From positions 1,050,001 to 1,114,000 of the forward strand of contig JAQFVV010012672.1 of the NCBI GenBank assembly GCA_028023455.1: a stretch of 64,000 nt of DNA, given 5' to 3'. Shown one piece after another: positions 38,080-48,849 of this stretch. The notes under the pieces were generated by a model that saw only the letters and a list, made by a program, of their open reading frames with translations, was not told where the DNA came from and ran no database searches. The position numbers were made by a program, and so were the translations under genes. The DNA is from Epiperipatus broadwayi. Its lineage: Eukaryota > Onychophora > Udeonychophora > Euonychophora > Peripatidae. Every line of letters starts with the position of its first letter. The first letter of the stretch is position 1.

Positions 38080-40720
38080 GCAAAGGATGCTAAGAATCTT
38101 CTGATTGCAGACCCAAGCTACAATTTGAAGACCTTTTACGTTTGTTACCATTCAAGTAAAGGAAGATTGCACGAATTGGAAGAATTGTCTAACATTAAAT
38201 GAGACATTGTTGGACTTGATGAAGTTAGAAGAAAAGGTGAAGAGACAATTGATTTAAAAAATGGACATGTATTTTATTATAAAGCACAAATATTGAAAAC
38301 ACAAATGGAATGGTATTCATTATAAATAAAAAAAAATGGAAAAGCAACATTACAGAGATAATAACAACATTGTAGAGATTGATAGTTTTTCAGTTAAAAT
38401 GGAAGATTAGTTATTAAATTAATGGAGGCTAGCAGTTGCAGATAATTGAGGATTTTATTCAAACAAATTCTCATTGTATTGAAGAAGTGGAGAATTTTTA
38501 TATAGATATATGAAATGTTTTTGATAAGACCAAACAATATTTAAAATTGTTTTGGGATACTTTAATGCTAAAATTGGTAAATGATTGAAAGATGAAAATG
38601 GTGAGGATAAATTTGATTACGAAGACAGAAATGATAGAGGACGCAGATATGCAGAATTCGCAGAAAAAGAAAAGCTGACAATTATGAATTTTTTTGAGAA
38701 AAGTTCTAAACAGAGATGGAAATGGAAGCAATCAAATAAAGATACGGCAGATTGGGTTTATATTTTGATTATTAGAAAATATTTTCAAGATTGTAAGGTT
38801 TTTAATCATTTCAATACAGGAGGTGATCATTGATTAGTGAGATTCGTATTAATGCAAAACTAGAGTGATCAAAATTATTAAGATAGTATTAACAGTTGGC
38901 ATTCCTAATCTTTAGAAACATCCAGAGAATTTAATTTAGAATACGCAAATCATTTTTAAATATTAGTAGAATTTGGAGATTATTCAGACTTGATTGAAAT
39001 CAATAAATAAATGATTAAGCTGATACAAAAAAGCAACAATTTATCAGTAAACTTTTTACTAAGACAAGGCAATGTATGAAGAAAATAAGAAATATGAAAA
39101 TTTTAAAAAAATGATGCCTTAAAAAGAATGTCTAGAGGTTTGTAAAATGATATGAAAAAGAATTAATAATGATACACTGGCAAGGAAAACTATAGAAAAG
39201 AATAAAAGCCTCAAAAGTATAAATTACATCTTGATATTTGAAGGAGTTTTTTAACAATAAGAGCAAATGATGGAACTATTACTAAAAAGAGAGATATGAA
39301 ATATGTGTATGAATTCTAAAAGAATTACATAGTAATACTACATCTTTTAAATTGCTGGGTATTATAAATGAAGAGGTGAGACATTTAATTAAGTCTGCAA
39401 AGGAGAAAAAAAAATTCTAGAAAATGTTGGTTGACATTTTAAGTGAAGCAAATGAAGAAATAGAAAAATTGTTGGCAAACTATAAACCAGATGTTTAAAT
39501 GATAAAAGTGTACCAGATGATTGGAAAAATTAAATAGTAATACTGTTATTTTAGAAAGGGAATAAAGAATGTAGAAAAAATTAGACTTATTAGTTTTTTA
39601 TCAGTTCTATATAAAATCTTTATCAAGATAATTGCATCTTATTTATAGTTAACTTTAGATTCTAATCAATCAGAGAAAGAAGCTGAATTTAAAAATAGTT
39701 TTAGCACAGTAAATCAGATACACATATTAAGAGAAGTTATAGAAAGGATCAATGAATATGAATTGTCATTATTTTTGGAAATGTAGTGAAATGGCATTTA
39801 ATATTATAAGCATTTTCATGGTGATTAAAACTTTGGATTATAAAGGTATAGACCCAGGATATTGTTGTATATTTAAAGAATATTTATCAAAATGCAACAG
39901 CAGTGATTAGATTATATAGTAATACTAAGATTAACGTTGAGAAAGTTGTACAACAGGGTGATACTATATTTCCAAAACTTTTACAGCAGTTTTGCAAAAC
40001 ATATTTTGTGAATTAAAATGAGAAATTAATGGAATAAAAGTAAAGAGAGATTATTTAAGTCATTCAGATTTTGCAGATGATGTGGTGCAAATAATGTTTC
40101 AGAGCTTCAGAAAAATTACAAGAGATATTAAACAAAGTAAGATATTAAATAAAGTAAGACTCAAGATAAATGCTAGAAGTTTGATGGATTTTCTCAATTG
40201 TAAATTAGAAGTTAACAACTACAAATACCTTGAGTAGATTATTAATAGATATAGAAACATAATAAATGAAATTAATTATGGAGTGAAGGTATTAAAAAGA
40301 AATATAATTTTTATAAGTATGTTTTACCAGTTCTTATTTAGAGATCTGAGACTGGAATATTTAACAGAAGAGTAGTACAAAGATTTCAGATTGGAGAGCT
40401 AAAAAATGAAATACATAGATAAGAAAACAAACAAATGTTGGTGACATCATTGAAAGAACTAAGAACTGAAATAGAACTGGACTTGATATATTGCTATATG
40501 AGGTAATAATGAATGGATAGTTGAACTTTTAAATTGGATTTCAAGAAATTATAAAAGATCTAAAAAGAGATCATATGTGAGATTGAAGAGAAAAGAAAGT
40601 TCGTTGGTGTGATGTGAAGAAGAAAGGCTGTGGATTGGAGAAACTGGTTTAAACTTGAAGAGACCATCATTCTTTAATGGAGTGATCATGGTTAAAAGTG
40701 ATGATGATGAGATTAAGAAT
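38080..40720 (+). pseudogene. RTE/BovB-type LINE remnant (endonuclease + RT)
   Basis: The + strand reads, with frameshifts: WDIVGLDEVRRKGEE-style endonuclease N-terminus near 38200 (as LDLMKLEEKVKR in frame, with the family pattern visible in the neighbouring frame), GYFNAKIGK near 38552 (family G-D-F-N-A-K-I-G, Asp replaced by Tyr), then 38585-38770 RNDRGRRYAEFAEKEKLTIM and QRWKWKQSNKD. Reverse transcriptase follows: ISFLSVLYKIFIKIIAS near 39590, FKNSFSTVNQIHILREVIER near 39690, SDFADDVVQ near 40070. C-terminal KVRWCDVKKKG near 40598 and a GATGATGATGAG tail near 40703 complete it. Both features are typical of RTE elements (CFDP2-like endonuclease). Not active. Confidence 0.8.
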
Positions 40721-41922
40721 CACTAGATATTTATTTAGGGATCAGTAGCTATCTATCTAAAAGAAAATTTAAATCTGATTAGAATTATGACTTTTTTTTC
40801 AAGTTTACCCAACTGGGTGTTGAACTTAGATCAAGGATAACAGATGGATGTACTACAATTGCGCTATAATGCCCTTTCCTTAAATAGAATGGCAAGAATT
40901 GTTTGCAAAACTTCAATTGCCTCTTTAAAATTCTTTGATTGATTATGACAGTATCTGTATGTTTTATTGGAAGATGTCTATGCATTTGAATCCATTTATA
41001 TACAACATCGTGCGGTATGCTTGCTTATATGATTCTAAAAGTAATTATTTTCACCTTAGTCTAGAACCATCTACTGAAAGTTTGAATAATTAATGTGCAA
41101 CAGATAGTATAATGCTATTAAATTGCCATTTCAAACCAATTTCTGACTTTTTAGCTTGATTGAAAACCTTGGGATTTTTACATTTCAGGTTATTATCTTG
41201 ATGACATTAAAGGAGTAAAAGGCGTTTGCTAAATGCATAAGTGCATTAATTCCAGCTTTGAATCCTAGTCTTCATGGATGAAAGCAAAAACCAGAAACCA
41301 GTCAGATGGGGATTTTATATCACTATAACATCAGTTGTCCATTGTTTATTCAAACTTGATGTAAATAACTCTAGAATAGAAAGAAAAATAATTATCTATG
41401 CACATGATTTAAAATTAATTTCAAAGGGAAATCTGAATAAATATTTCTTTTAAAGCTGACAAAGACTATAAGAAGAAATACAATTGCATCATATGAAACT
41501 TAATTGATTAATGCTTATGGAAAATATATCTAATTTGATAAACTTGTTAATTTAAACTATGTAAAGCAAGTATTTTTTTTTTATCATTTTGTTAGTATGT
41601 CCTTATGCAGCTTCTCAGACCATTTTGTTAACTTCAGTACTAACATTTATTTTTGTTAACAGATAAATTATTTTTTATAATTATTGCTAGGGACAAAAAA
41701 TTTTTTTTTTTATTAATATTTAGTTAGTTTTGGTATAAAAGGTAAAAAATATTCTAAAATGATAAAACAGTATTAGAAAATTATTTATTATGATGTGTAT
41801 TATATATAATGAATCTCATTATTATTTATTATGATAGTTTTTAATTTTTATTTTCAAAGAATATGTGTATGTTTTAAAATATGTATGTTTATATATAAGT
41901 AAATATATTCCATATTGATTAG
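40721..41922. other. Intron sequence with tRNA-like scraps
   Basis: On the - strand 40880-40800 holds TATAGCGCAATTGTAGTAC then AGTTCAACACC, loosely like A and B boxes. Near 41255 the + strand has CTTTGAATCCTAG, and 41290-41320 carries CAGAAACCAGTCAGATGGGG.. resembling the 9.05-kb repeat. These may be SINE remnants. Otherwise nothing. Confidence 0.3.
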
Positions 41923-42085
41923 AAAGCCAAGCAGCACAGTGTTATGGCCTTGGAAATTGCAGATTATGAAACCACACTGTCAAATTTAAATAGTAAAATA
42001 ACTGAGAAAGAAGCAATCTTAGAAGATTGCACTTCAGAAATTGGAAGACTTAATATGAGAATAGAGTCCTTGCTAGATCAAATAG
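41923..42085 (+). CDS. GCC2: GCC2 exon e (54 codons + 1 nt, phase 0/1)
   Basis: Internal exon reading KAKQHSVMALEIADYETTLS and ending IESLLDQI plus one base. The acceptor is CATATTGATTAG and the donor ATAG|GTAAAT. EIADYE is shared exactly with human GCC2 (NMEIADYERLMKELNQKL). From EIADYE to the SKQ at the end of exon f the predicted protein has 77 residues, the same count as the human protein, so no exon is missing between e and f. The single trailing G completes an Asp codon (G|AT) with exon f. Confidence 0.92.
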
Positions 42086-42877
42086 GTAAATTTTATTTTT
42101 ATTACTATCATTATTATTATTTATTAGCATTATTAATACTATTTTTCTAATTATTTTTTTTTTTTGAATTGTTTTATAATTTTATTTTTGTAGAATTGAA
42201 ATTATATGTAAATTAAAATTAGTTTGGGTTATTTATAACTAGCGATAAGAAAAAAAAAAAAAATTAGATTATGTTTTGATTCAAAAGAGATTTAAAAACA
42301 ATATTAATTAAGAAAACATGTATACACCTTGCAGTTGACATAAACTCGGACTATAATTTAATAATGGTAGATAAGAATAAATAATAATATGCTAATTGAT
42401 AAAGTAAATTCAAATAAAAGTTATAATTATTCAAGGAAAATTTAAAAGATATTATATTAAAGATAATAAAATTATATAAAAAAATAAGAGCAAAAAGGTT
42501 TTAAGTTAGTAATAAGATAATAGACAGATAAGAAGAGAAAAGATAGAAGAATGTGATTTTCTGCAAAAAGTAAAAGGCTTAACAGTGAATTGAGACATGA
42601 AACAGATAAAACTAAGAAAGTGTCACTAGACGGAAAATATACAGATGTAGAGAAAGTACAAAGAAAAAGTAGATAGAAATAATAAATTATTAGTATGCAA
42701 AATAGGTGCATTGAAAATATGAGAATATATCATTATAACACATAGTTCATCTATTTTAATTGACTTGTTGATAGGAATGTATAATAATGAAGGATGAAGT
42801 AATAAAGTTATTAAATGAATTGAAAACTGACATGGCAATTCAAGTTGAATTATTGAAGTTTAAATTTAGAGAATATT
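42086..42877. other. Intron sequence, nothing identified
   Basis: AT-rich DNA between exon e and the TIR element; no feature recognised. Confidence 0.5.
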
Positions 42878-43128
42878 GTTTAATAGATTGTTTTCTATTC
42901 CCTGGTGTTAGCCGTTTGATGGCGTTGATACTAATCAAAAACACATACATATTACGATTCCGGACCAGGCCTGTGATTCTATCTATATAAATATTGGCTT
43001 TTTTAGTTTTTGTAATAGGAAATTAGAGAAACTAATAGTAAATAATATTACTATTTAAAAAAAACTAAATCTAGAAATTCACATTAAATTTAAGAATAAT
43101 ACCCAAATAATTGACGGTTTTTGGACAA

Positions 43129-44260
43129 TAATTAATCATAAAATGGGTTATTTTTGTTTGTGTGTATCTGTCAAAAGTTATGGGATTTTTTTAATCGAAA
43201 ATAAGACGCAATTATAAATTTATTTATTTTTTAAATTTACACAAAATTGCTACATTCACGCTAAATTAGCAAATGATACCCGACTAATTTACTCTTTTTT
43301 TTTTTTTGTTTTTGGACAGTAATTAATCAGAAAGTGGGTTCTTTTTGTTAATGTGTATATATAAAAACTACTGTTCTTGAAATACTACATTTCAAAATGA
43401 TACCCGACTATGTTGCATTTTTTTTTTTTGGACAGTAATGAATCAGAAAGTGGATTGTTTTTTATTAGTGTGTAGATTTTATCAAAAGCTGTAATATTAT
43501 TGAAATACTAAATTTAAAAATGATACCCGCTAATAACTTTTTTTTTGGGTATTGCCAGTAATTAATCAGAAAGTGGGTTTTATTTTCTTTGTGTGTGTAT
43601 ATATAGAAAAAGTTACAATCTTTTTTTTCATTCGAAAATAATACACAATTCTGAATGATTCAATTTACCCACAACATTGAAAAAATTCACACTACAATTT
43701 TAAAATGATACCCACCAACTAATTTGCTTTTTTTGGGACAGTAATTAATCAGAAAGTGGGTTCTCTTTGTTAGTGTGTATATCTAAAAAAGACTATCATT
43801 GAAAGACTCAAGTGAAAAATGATACCCAACTAATATGCTTTTTTTTGGATAGTAATGAATCAGAAAGTGGGTTCTTTTTGTTAGTGTGTCTATATAAAAA
43901 GGTACTGTTATTTAAATACTAAATTCAAAAATGATAGCTGACTAATTTGCATTTCTTTTGGACAGTAATTATTCAGAAAGTGGGTTTTTTTTTTTTTTTG
44001 TAAGTCTTGTGTCTATATAAAAATTACCATAATTCAAATACTACATTTAAAAATTAAACCCCGACTAATTTGCTTTCTTTTTTTTTGGACAGTAATTAAT
44101 CAGAAACTGGGTTATTTTTGTTAGTGTGTAGATATAAAAATTAATCTTATTTTTAAATAATAAATGTAAAAAAAATAATACCCGACTAATTTTCTTTTTT
44201 GGATAAGTAATTACTAATAATCAGACACTGGGTTGTTTTTGTTTGTGTGTGTATATATCA
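43129..44260 (+). repeat. Minisatellite, nine units of about 115 bp (two longer)
   Basis: A core TAATTAATCAGAAAGTGGGT recurs near 43129, 43319, 43435, 43557, 43740, 43851, 43965, 44092 and 44207. Each is followed by TTTTTGTTAGTGTGTATAT, then AATACTAAATTTAAAAATG and ATACCCGACTAATTTGC. Spacings are 190, 115, 122, 183, 111, 114, 127 and 115 bp. Units 1 and 4 carry an extra 65-70 bp with CACAATT.. and CATTCACGCTA/ATTCACACTA, so an older composite unit exists. It lies wholly inside the TIR element. Confidence 0.85.
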
Positions 44261-44548
44261 AAAGTAATTTGTCATGGACGAATTCTCGTGAAAACTACCT
44301 TTCGCATGATAGTCGAAATTTTGGTCGTTCCGCACCCATTCGTAACGGAACCTTCAGGACATTGTTAATAAAGTTACAATGTAACAGTAGATTAGAGCAC
44401 TTGAAAAAAAATACCTTTGTAATGAAATTTAAATAATTACGACAGGCTAAAATCCACACACTCTCACACCAAATTATAGAGAAAATAGACATGCTAGCAT
44501 TACGGTAAAGTTAATAACACAACCAACTACGGCATCCAATAAAGGCAT

Positions 44549-44739
44549 TTGTCTGTGCTTTTAGCATAGAAAAAAGCCAGACCGGTGGGGACTCTTTCTG
44601 TGTTTTATCATAGAAAGAAGCCTCTTAGGTTGGGTGAGGCTGCCGCGAGCACTCTTTCTATGTTTTAGCGTAGAAAGAAGCCTCTTAGGTTGGGTGTAGG
44701 CCACTGAAACGGTATATTTCTAGGAGTTGACCTAGAAAT
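44549..44739. repeat. Row of four short hairpins
   Basis: Hairpins at 44552-44570 (TCTGTGC/GCATAGA), 44595-44616 (TTTCTGTG/CATAGAAA), 44655-44676 (TTTCTATG/CGTAGAAA) and 44716-44739 (ATTTCTAGG/CCTAGAAAT). The second and third lie in a 60-bp tandem duplication with CCTCTTAGGTTGGGTG after each. Stems are retained while sequence drifts, for example at the fourth. Confidence 0.75.
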
Positions 44740-44788
44740 AGCACCATCATGCGGCTAACACCAAGGAATAGAAAACAACCGTTTAATA

Positions 44789-47744
44789 TAATTTAAGATT
44801 CATGACAGAGGCCATTAGATTTTCTTTCACCAGATATTATTTAAAGTCTTCCAACAATAGATGTTTTTCTCCCACATTGCTTTCATTATAACATAACCCA
44901 AAATAAGATTGCCACAAGTTTCTTATTAGTGAATTTTCTGCTGGTGGTGCAAATTTTCTAACCTTTAATGAAACTATCTTGAAGTAATGGCTCATTGTCG
45001 TGATTAGAGCATTAACTTATTCTCAAGAGAGGTGCTTGAGGAAGATTTAATGCTTATCGAAAATATATTTAGTATTATTTTTTTAGTAGATTCAGTTTTA
45101 TACAAACATTCAACTATTTGATCTTTTACATTTGTGAACATGCTTTCTGTTATGAAAAAAAAAAAAAGAAATATGAAAAATTTTGACAAACTATCTAAAA
45201 GGAGCATAAACCAAAAGCTTGATTCATCAAATTTGTTTTCATAGTATTATAAGAATATAAAATGGTCTGCAGTTCAAGACATAAGAAAAACCTGAAGTGT
45301 TTTCAGTAAAAAATGAACATTGGATTGCAGCATGAAATAACTAATACAGAAATAATCATAACTATACACAGGGAATGTACACTTTTGTTTAAAGAGAATT
45401 CATTTTATATCACATCATATGATCCCATACTATCAGAAGATTAAGATGGCTAGTTCTGAGAAAAGAATGGATAACAATTACATTCCACATTTAAGACTTT
45501 ATAATGAATTGTATGAAAAGAGAAATAAAAGATAGATTAAGGTTTAAAACGAAGCGTAAGGCATCTCTGAAAGATTTTTTCATTTTGTTTTTAAATGGAA
45601 AAAATAAAATCTGATTAGTGTATGTACTTCTGTATAAAAGCAGGTTTGTAAAGGAAAATCAATAGATGAAGAAGCAGAAACTTGGGACATGCAATATAAG
45701 AAGGTCAGAGTTAGGAACAATAATATTTAATAATTACTGATCTCTGATCATATATCATTACAACTATCTTTAACAGAAATTACTTATCAAAACATTTCCT
45801 GACTTCTTACATCTATTTTCCTTCTGTTAAACGACCTGTAAAGTCTATAATAATCTACATTTACTTGGTTTATCTTAAAGTTCCAAAATTGAACCAAGTT
45901 TTTTAATATAGAATACAATCATATGTTTACTGGTTAAAAAAAAATCACAAAATTAAAATCCTTCATGTTCATCTCCTTCCCTTTCCAAATTATTGATATT
46001 TATAGAAAATATTTTATTAGCAGTGATATTTATTTTTAATTAATATTAGTAATTTAATATTTTCATCATTTTTTTTTTTTGTAATGGAGCATTATAGTAA
46101 TACAAATGGAAGTTGTCCAAAATAGTTTTCATAGTGGGGATATGTTAATGTTCCTAGACAGATAAAAAATGCTCCTAGATTAATCATTTTCTAATATAAT
46201 AAAGTAATAATATAATGATCTTTTTAAAGTAGGTTATGAAGTGTTTGAACAGTTCAGTAACAGTTTGAGCACAAGAGTTTCATTTAATTGCGCAGACAAA
46301 GTATTTTTTTAACTTTCCTGAAATGAATTAAGTTATTAACCTTCAGTTCTTGAATTTGCCATTTTACTACTATAATGAATTTCACAGAATGTACTCAGTT
46401 GAAGAAAAGAGGAAAATACTTAACTTCATTAACAACTAATTGTATGATTAAATTAATTGTTGAAATAGAAGTTTAAGTAATAAAATGCCAAAAGTAATAA
46501 GCTATTGATATTTGTTGGATGATATTTAGAATTTTTTTATTCACCAAAGTATTTTATTTAAGATATAAAATATTTGAATGTTTTTTATTTTTAATATTTA
46601 AAAGAAATATTGATTAATTCTAGGTCTAGTATTATAATAATAATTAACTGAAATCTATTATAAAATGACTGGAGGAGTAAAGCTTAAGCCTATATTGCCT
46701 TTCCATATTGTTTTAATTAAATATAAGCATATAGAAAATAAAAAGTAATACTATAATTATTTATTCTGAAGAAGGGAACTAGATTTTATTTTCATTCAAG
46801 CTTAGAGCTTTTGCTATAGATATTTTTTGTTGTAGAAATAAAGTTCTAAATGGACATCTCACATAAGTGTCAATTTGTTGAATATAAAAATTTGAAACAT
46901 GATGTAACTTTTAACATTTACGGTCACTGTATCCATAGTGTGTATTGCTATTTAAAATGATATTTAAAGTGAGGAGGGGAGCATGATGATTTTTTAAAAA
47001 AATCTATATAAAATATTGATATAAGTAACAAATGGCGAAATAGTTATACTTTTGTCTGCCATGACCTAGGATTTGAATTCATGTGAAATTATTGTAAATT
47101 TTTTCTTATTCTAAGTAATCTAGCCAACTATAAATTTATTGGTCAGCAAATAAATATCAAGCTATTTTATTAACCTGGTGAATATTGCCTTTTTAACAGT
47201 TTTTTTTTTTTTGTAGAAAGATATTACTTGAAGTTACCTGTTTAAAGCCTATTTTACTTTTGCCTGTGATTATAAAAAGACAGAATATGGTAAAGTAATA
47301 ATGAATTTCAAGCATAAGGAATGAACATTTTTGATGTTTAAAAAATAGAATATCATTTCTGAATATTGAAAAAAAAGGAAAAACAATTTTTGCAGATAGG
47401 CACATGTTTTTAACTGAACTGCGTAAAATGATTCCTAAAATGTTGAAATCATTGTTTGAAGAGATTACGTTTTTGCAAACTGTATACTTGTTAATTTCCA
47501 AGATGAAAAGAAAATCACTACATAATTTTAGGCACAGACATTAGAATATAGAAATTTATATAACTATGGCCCTTATACTGAAAATAAAAATTATATGTTT
47601 AGAATGTTTTTTTATTTGTTAAATATTTTTTTAAAGTATTATTTTTGCATTTTCTGTCTGGCACACAATTATTTTTCAATTCTGTCATATTTATTCCATA
47701 ATCTTGTAAGATTATTAATTTTTTTTTTGTGACTTTTAAAACAG
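44789..47744. other. Intron sequence, nothing identified
   Basis: About 3 kb of AT-rich DNA leading to exon f. No coding or repeat signal that I can support. Confidence 0.5.
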
Positions 47745-47845
47745 ATGCTGTGGAAGGTCAGAAAACCCAAGCTGAAAGTCATGCTTTAAAGTTAAAAACG
47801 TTTTTGAAAAAAGTCAAATTAGATTTAGGACAATCCAAACAAAAG
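47745..47845 (+). CDS. GCC2: GCC2 exon f (2 nt + 33 codons, phase 1/0)
   Basis: Internal exon. Its first two bases complete Asp with exon e; it then reads AVEGQKTQAESHALKLKTFL and ends KLDLGQSKQK. The acceptor is TTTTAAAACAG and the donor AAG|GTAAAA. It aligns with human IKQLLVKTKKELADSKQ: the basic K-x-K-K-x-[LV]-x-x-[LD]L...SKQ pattern is kept. It has no ATG and no long ORF, so it was recovered only from phase continuity and similarity. The next intron is only 91 bp, making f-g-h a compact cluster in a gene otherwise split by kilobases. Confidence 0.9.
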
Positions 47846-47936
47846 GTAAAAATTAAAGAAATTTAGTGGAAATATATATCCTTATTTATATTTAATTTAC
47901 AAGAAGAAAGTAATTATTTCTGATTTCTGTATTTAG

Positions 47937-48014
47937 GAAAATCAACAGAAGCACCTGATTAGTGAACTTGAAAAACAGTTGGAAACTATTAATCAGCAAT
48001 GTGAAAGCTATAAA
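47937..48014 (+). CDS. GCC2: GCC2 exon g (26 codons, phase 0/0)
   Basis: Short internal exon reading ENQQKHLISELEKQLETINQ and ending QQCESYK. The acceptor is TTCTGTATTTAG and the donor AAA|GTAAGA. It matches human GCC2 LQASLKGELEASQQQVEVYK with no length change: 27 residues after SKQ in both. It is bounded by introns of 91 bp and 92 bp, both short, T-rich and with normal borders. Too short for ORF detection; found by reading across from exon f. Confidence 0.9.
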
Positions 48015-48106
48015 GTAAGATTAAATGTTGAATAGCATAATTAAAAATTAATCATTTTTAATTTAATAAATTATTTTTAAATATTTTGTTTTTGTTTTTT
48101 AAATAG

Positions 48107-48286
48107 ATTCAAATATCAGAATTGGGTGGCGAAATTCAAAAATTTCAAGAAATGAATCGCACTACAACAGAGTCATTCCAGAGGACTGTACGCTCGCTTG
48201 AAAGTAAAGTTAATGGCTTATCTGCTGATTTACGACTTTCAAAAGAAGAATTGCAATCATGCCAGAATGAATATGAATCTTATAAA
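48107..48286 (+). CDS. GCC2: GCC2 exon h (60 codons, phase 0/0)
   Basis: Internal exon reading IQISELGGEIQKFQEMNRTT and ending QSCQNEYESYK. The acceptor is TTTTTTAAATAG and the donor AAA|GTAAGA. It has exactly the 60 residues of the matching human segment (IQLAEITSEKHK... to EFESYK). The end is strongly conserved and leads directly into exon i (VRVHNVLKQQ). The region is coiled coil with one Gly-Gly near its start. Downstream lies a 10.9-kb intron. GTAAGA donors recur at exons g and h. Confidence 0.92.
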
Positions 48287-48689
48287 GTAAGATTTTATAA
48301 GTGATTAGTTTTTGAAAAAAAAAAAAGTTTTGTGATTAATTGTGCACATGGGAAAAAAAGTTTCTCTTATGTTGAGTATCTTCACCTATTTTTTAAAAAC
48401 TTTAATAAATTTCTTTCTTTTTTTTTTTAAATACATATATCTAATTACATAAGAAGAAAAAAAAAATTGAATTCTGTAATAATTATTGCAAAAAAGTATT
48501 AAATTTTTAATGTTGTTAAATTTTGATCTGATGTATATATAAAAGTGGTTTATGAAATTCTTGTATTATTTGTTTTAATTAAGTAATTGTCTCCAAAGTA
48601 TTATTAAAAAATCTTATTTATTTGAATATGCATAGTTGAGAGTAAGTTAGCCACCCCCTCCCCCCCAAAAAAAAAAAACCAAACCCTCT

Positions 48690-48846
48690 TTAATTAAATA
48701 TATATCTTATTAAATAATCACCATTTTTTTTTTACACATTTAAGCAAATAATGTTTATTATGCGAGGAACAGTCGAAACTGTTATTATATAATAAACATT
48801 ATTTGCTTAAAGGTGTAAGAAGATGTTGATTATTTAATAAAATATA
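48690..48846. repeat. Palindromic MITE-like element, about 150 bp
   Basis: Inverted arms around TTATGCGAGGAACAGTCGAA: left ATTAAATAATCACC...TTTACAC.TTTAAGCAAATAATG, right CATTATTTGCTTAAAGGTGT then GATTATTTAATA. The arms are about 65 bp and the inner 22 bp pair perfectly (AAGCAAATAATGTTTATTAT). Followed directly by a less AT-rich repeat region. Confidence 0.7.
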
Positions 48847-48849
48847 TAG

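Larger units (their letters stand above)
42878..44788. mobile_element. 1.9-kb TIR transposon, 8-bp TSD, non-autonomous
   Basis: A perfect 8-bp direct repeat, GTTTAATA (42878-42885 and 44781-44788), flanks 39-bp terminal inverted repeats (42886-42924 and 44742-44780; 34 of 39 identical; starting G[AG]TTGTTTTCTATTCC and containing GGTGTTAGCCG). Inside are a minisatellite (43129-44260), a unique part (44270-44540) also present at 58.1-58.3 kb, and four short hairpins (44549-44739). No transposase. 8-bp duplications occur in hAT and P superfamilies, but the ends do not look like either; the superfamily is not assigned. Confidence 0.85.

Noticed and set aside
42472-42838. Two - strand open frames rich in Leu/Phe/Ser
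   Set aside because: Antisense of A-rich intron DNA; no motif, no splice context.
43129-44260. CRISPR array or satellite centromere
   Set aside because: Units are contiguous, degenerate and confined between terminal inverted repeats of one transposon.
45004-45207. - strand 67-codon frame
   Set aside because: Low-complexity Phe/Ser-rich translation of A-rich DNA, no supporting context.
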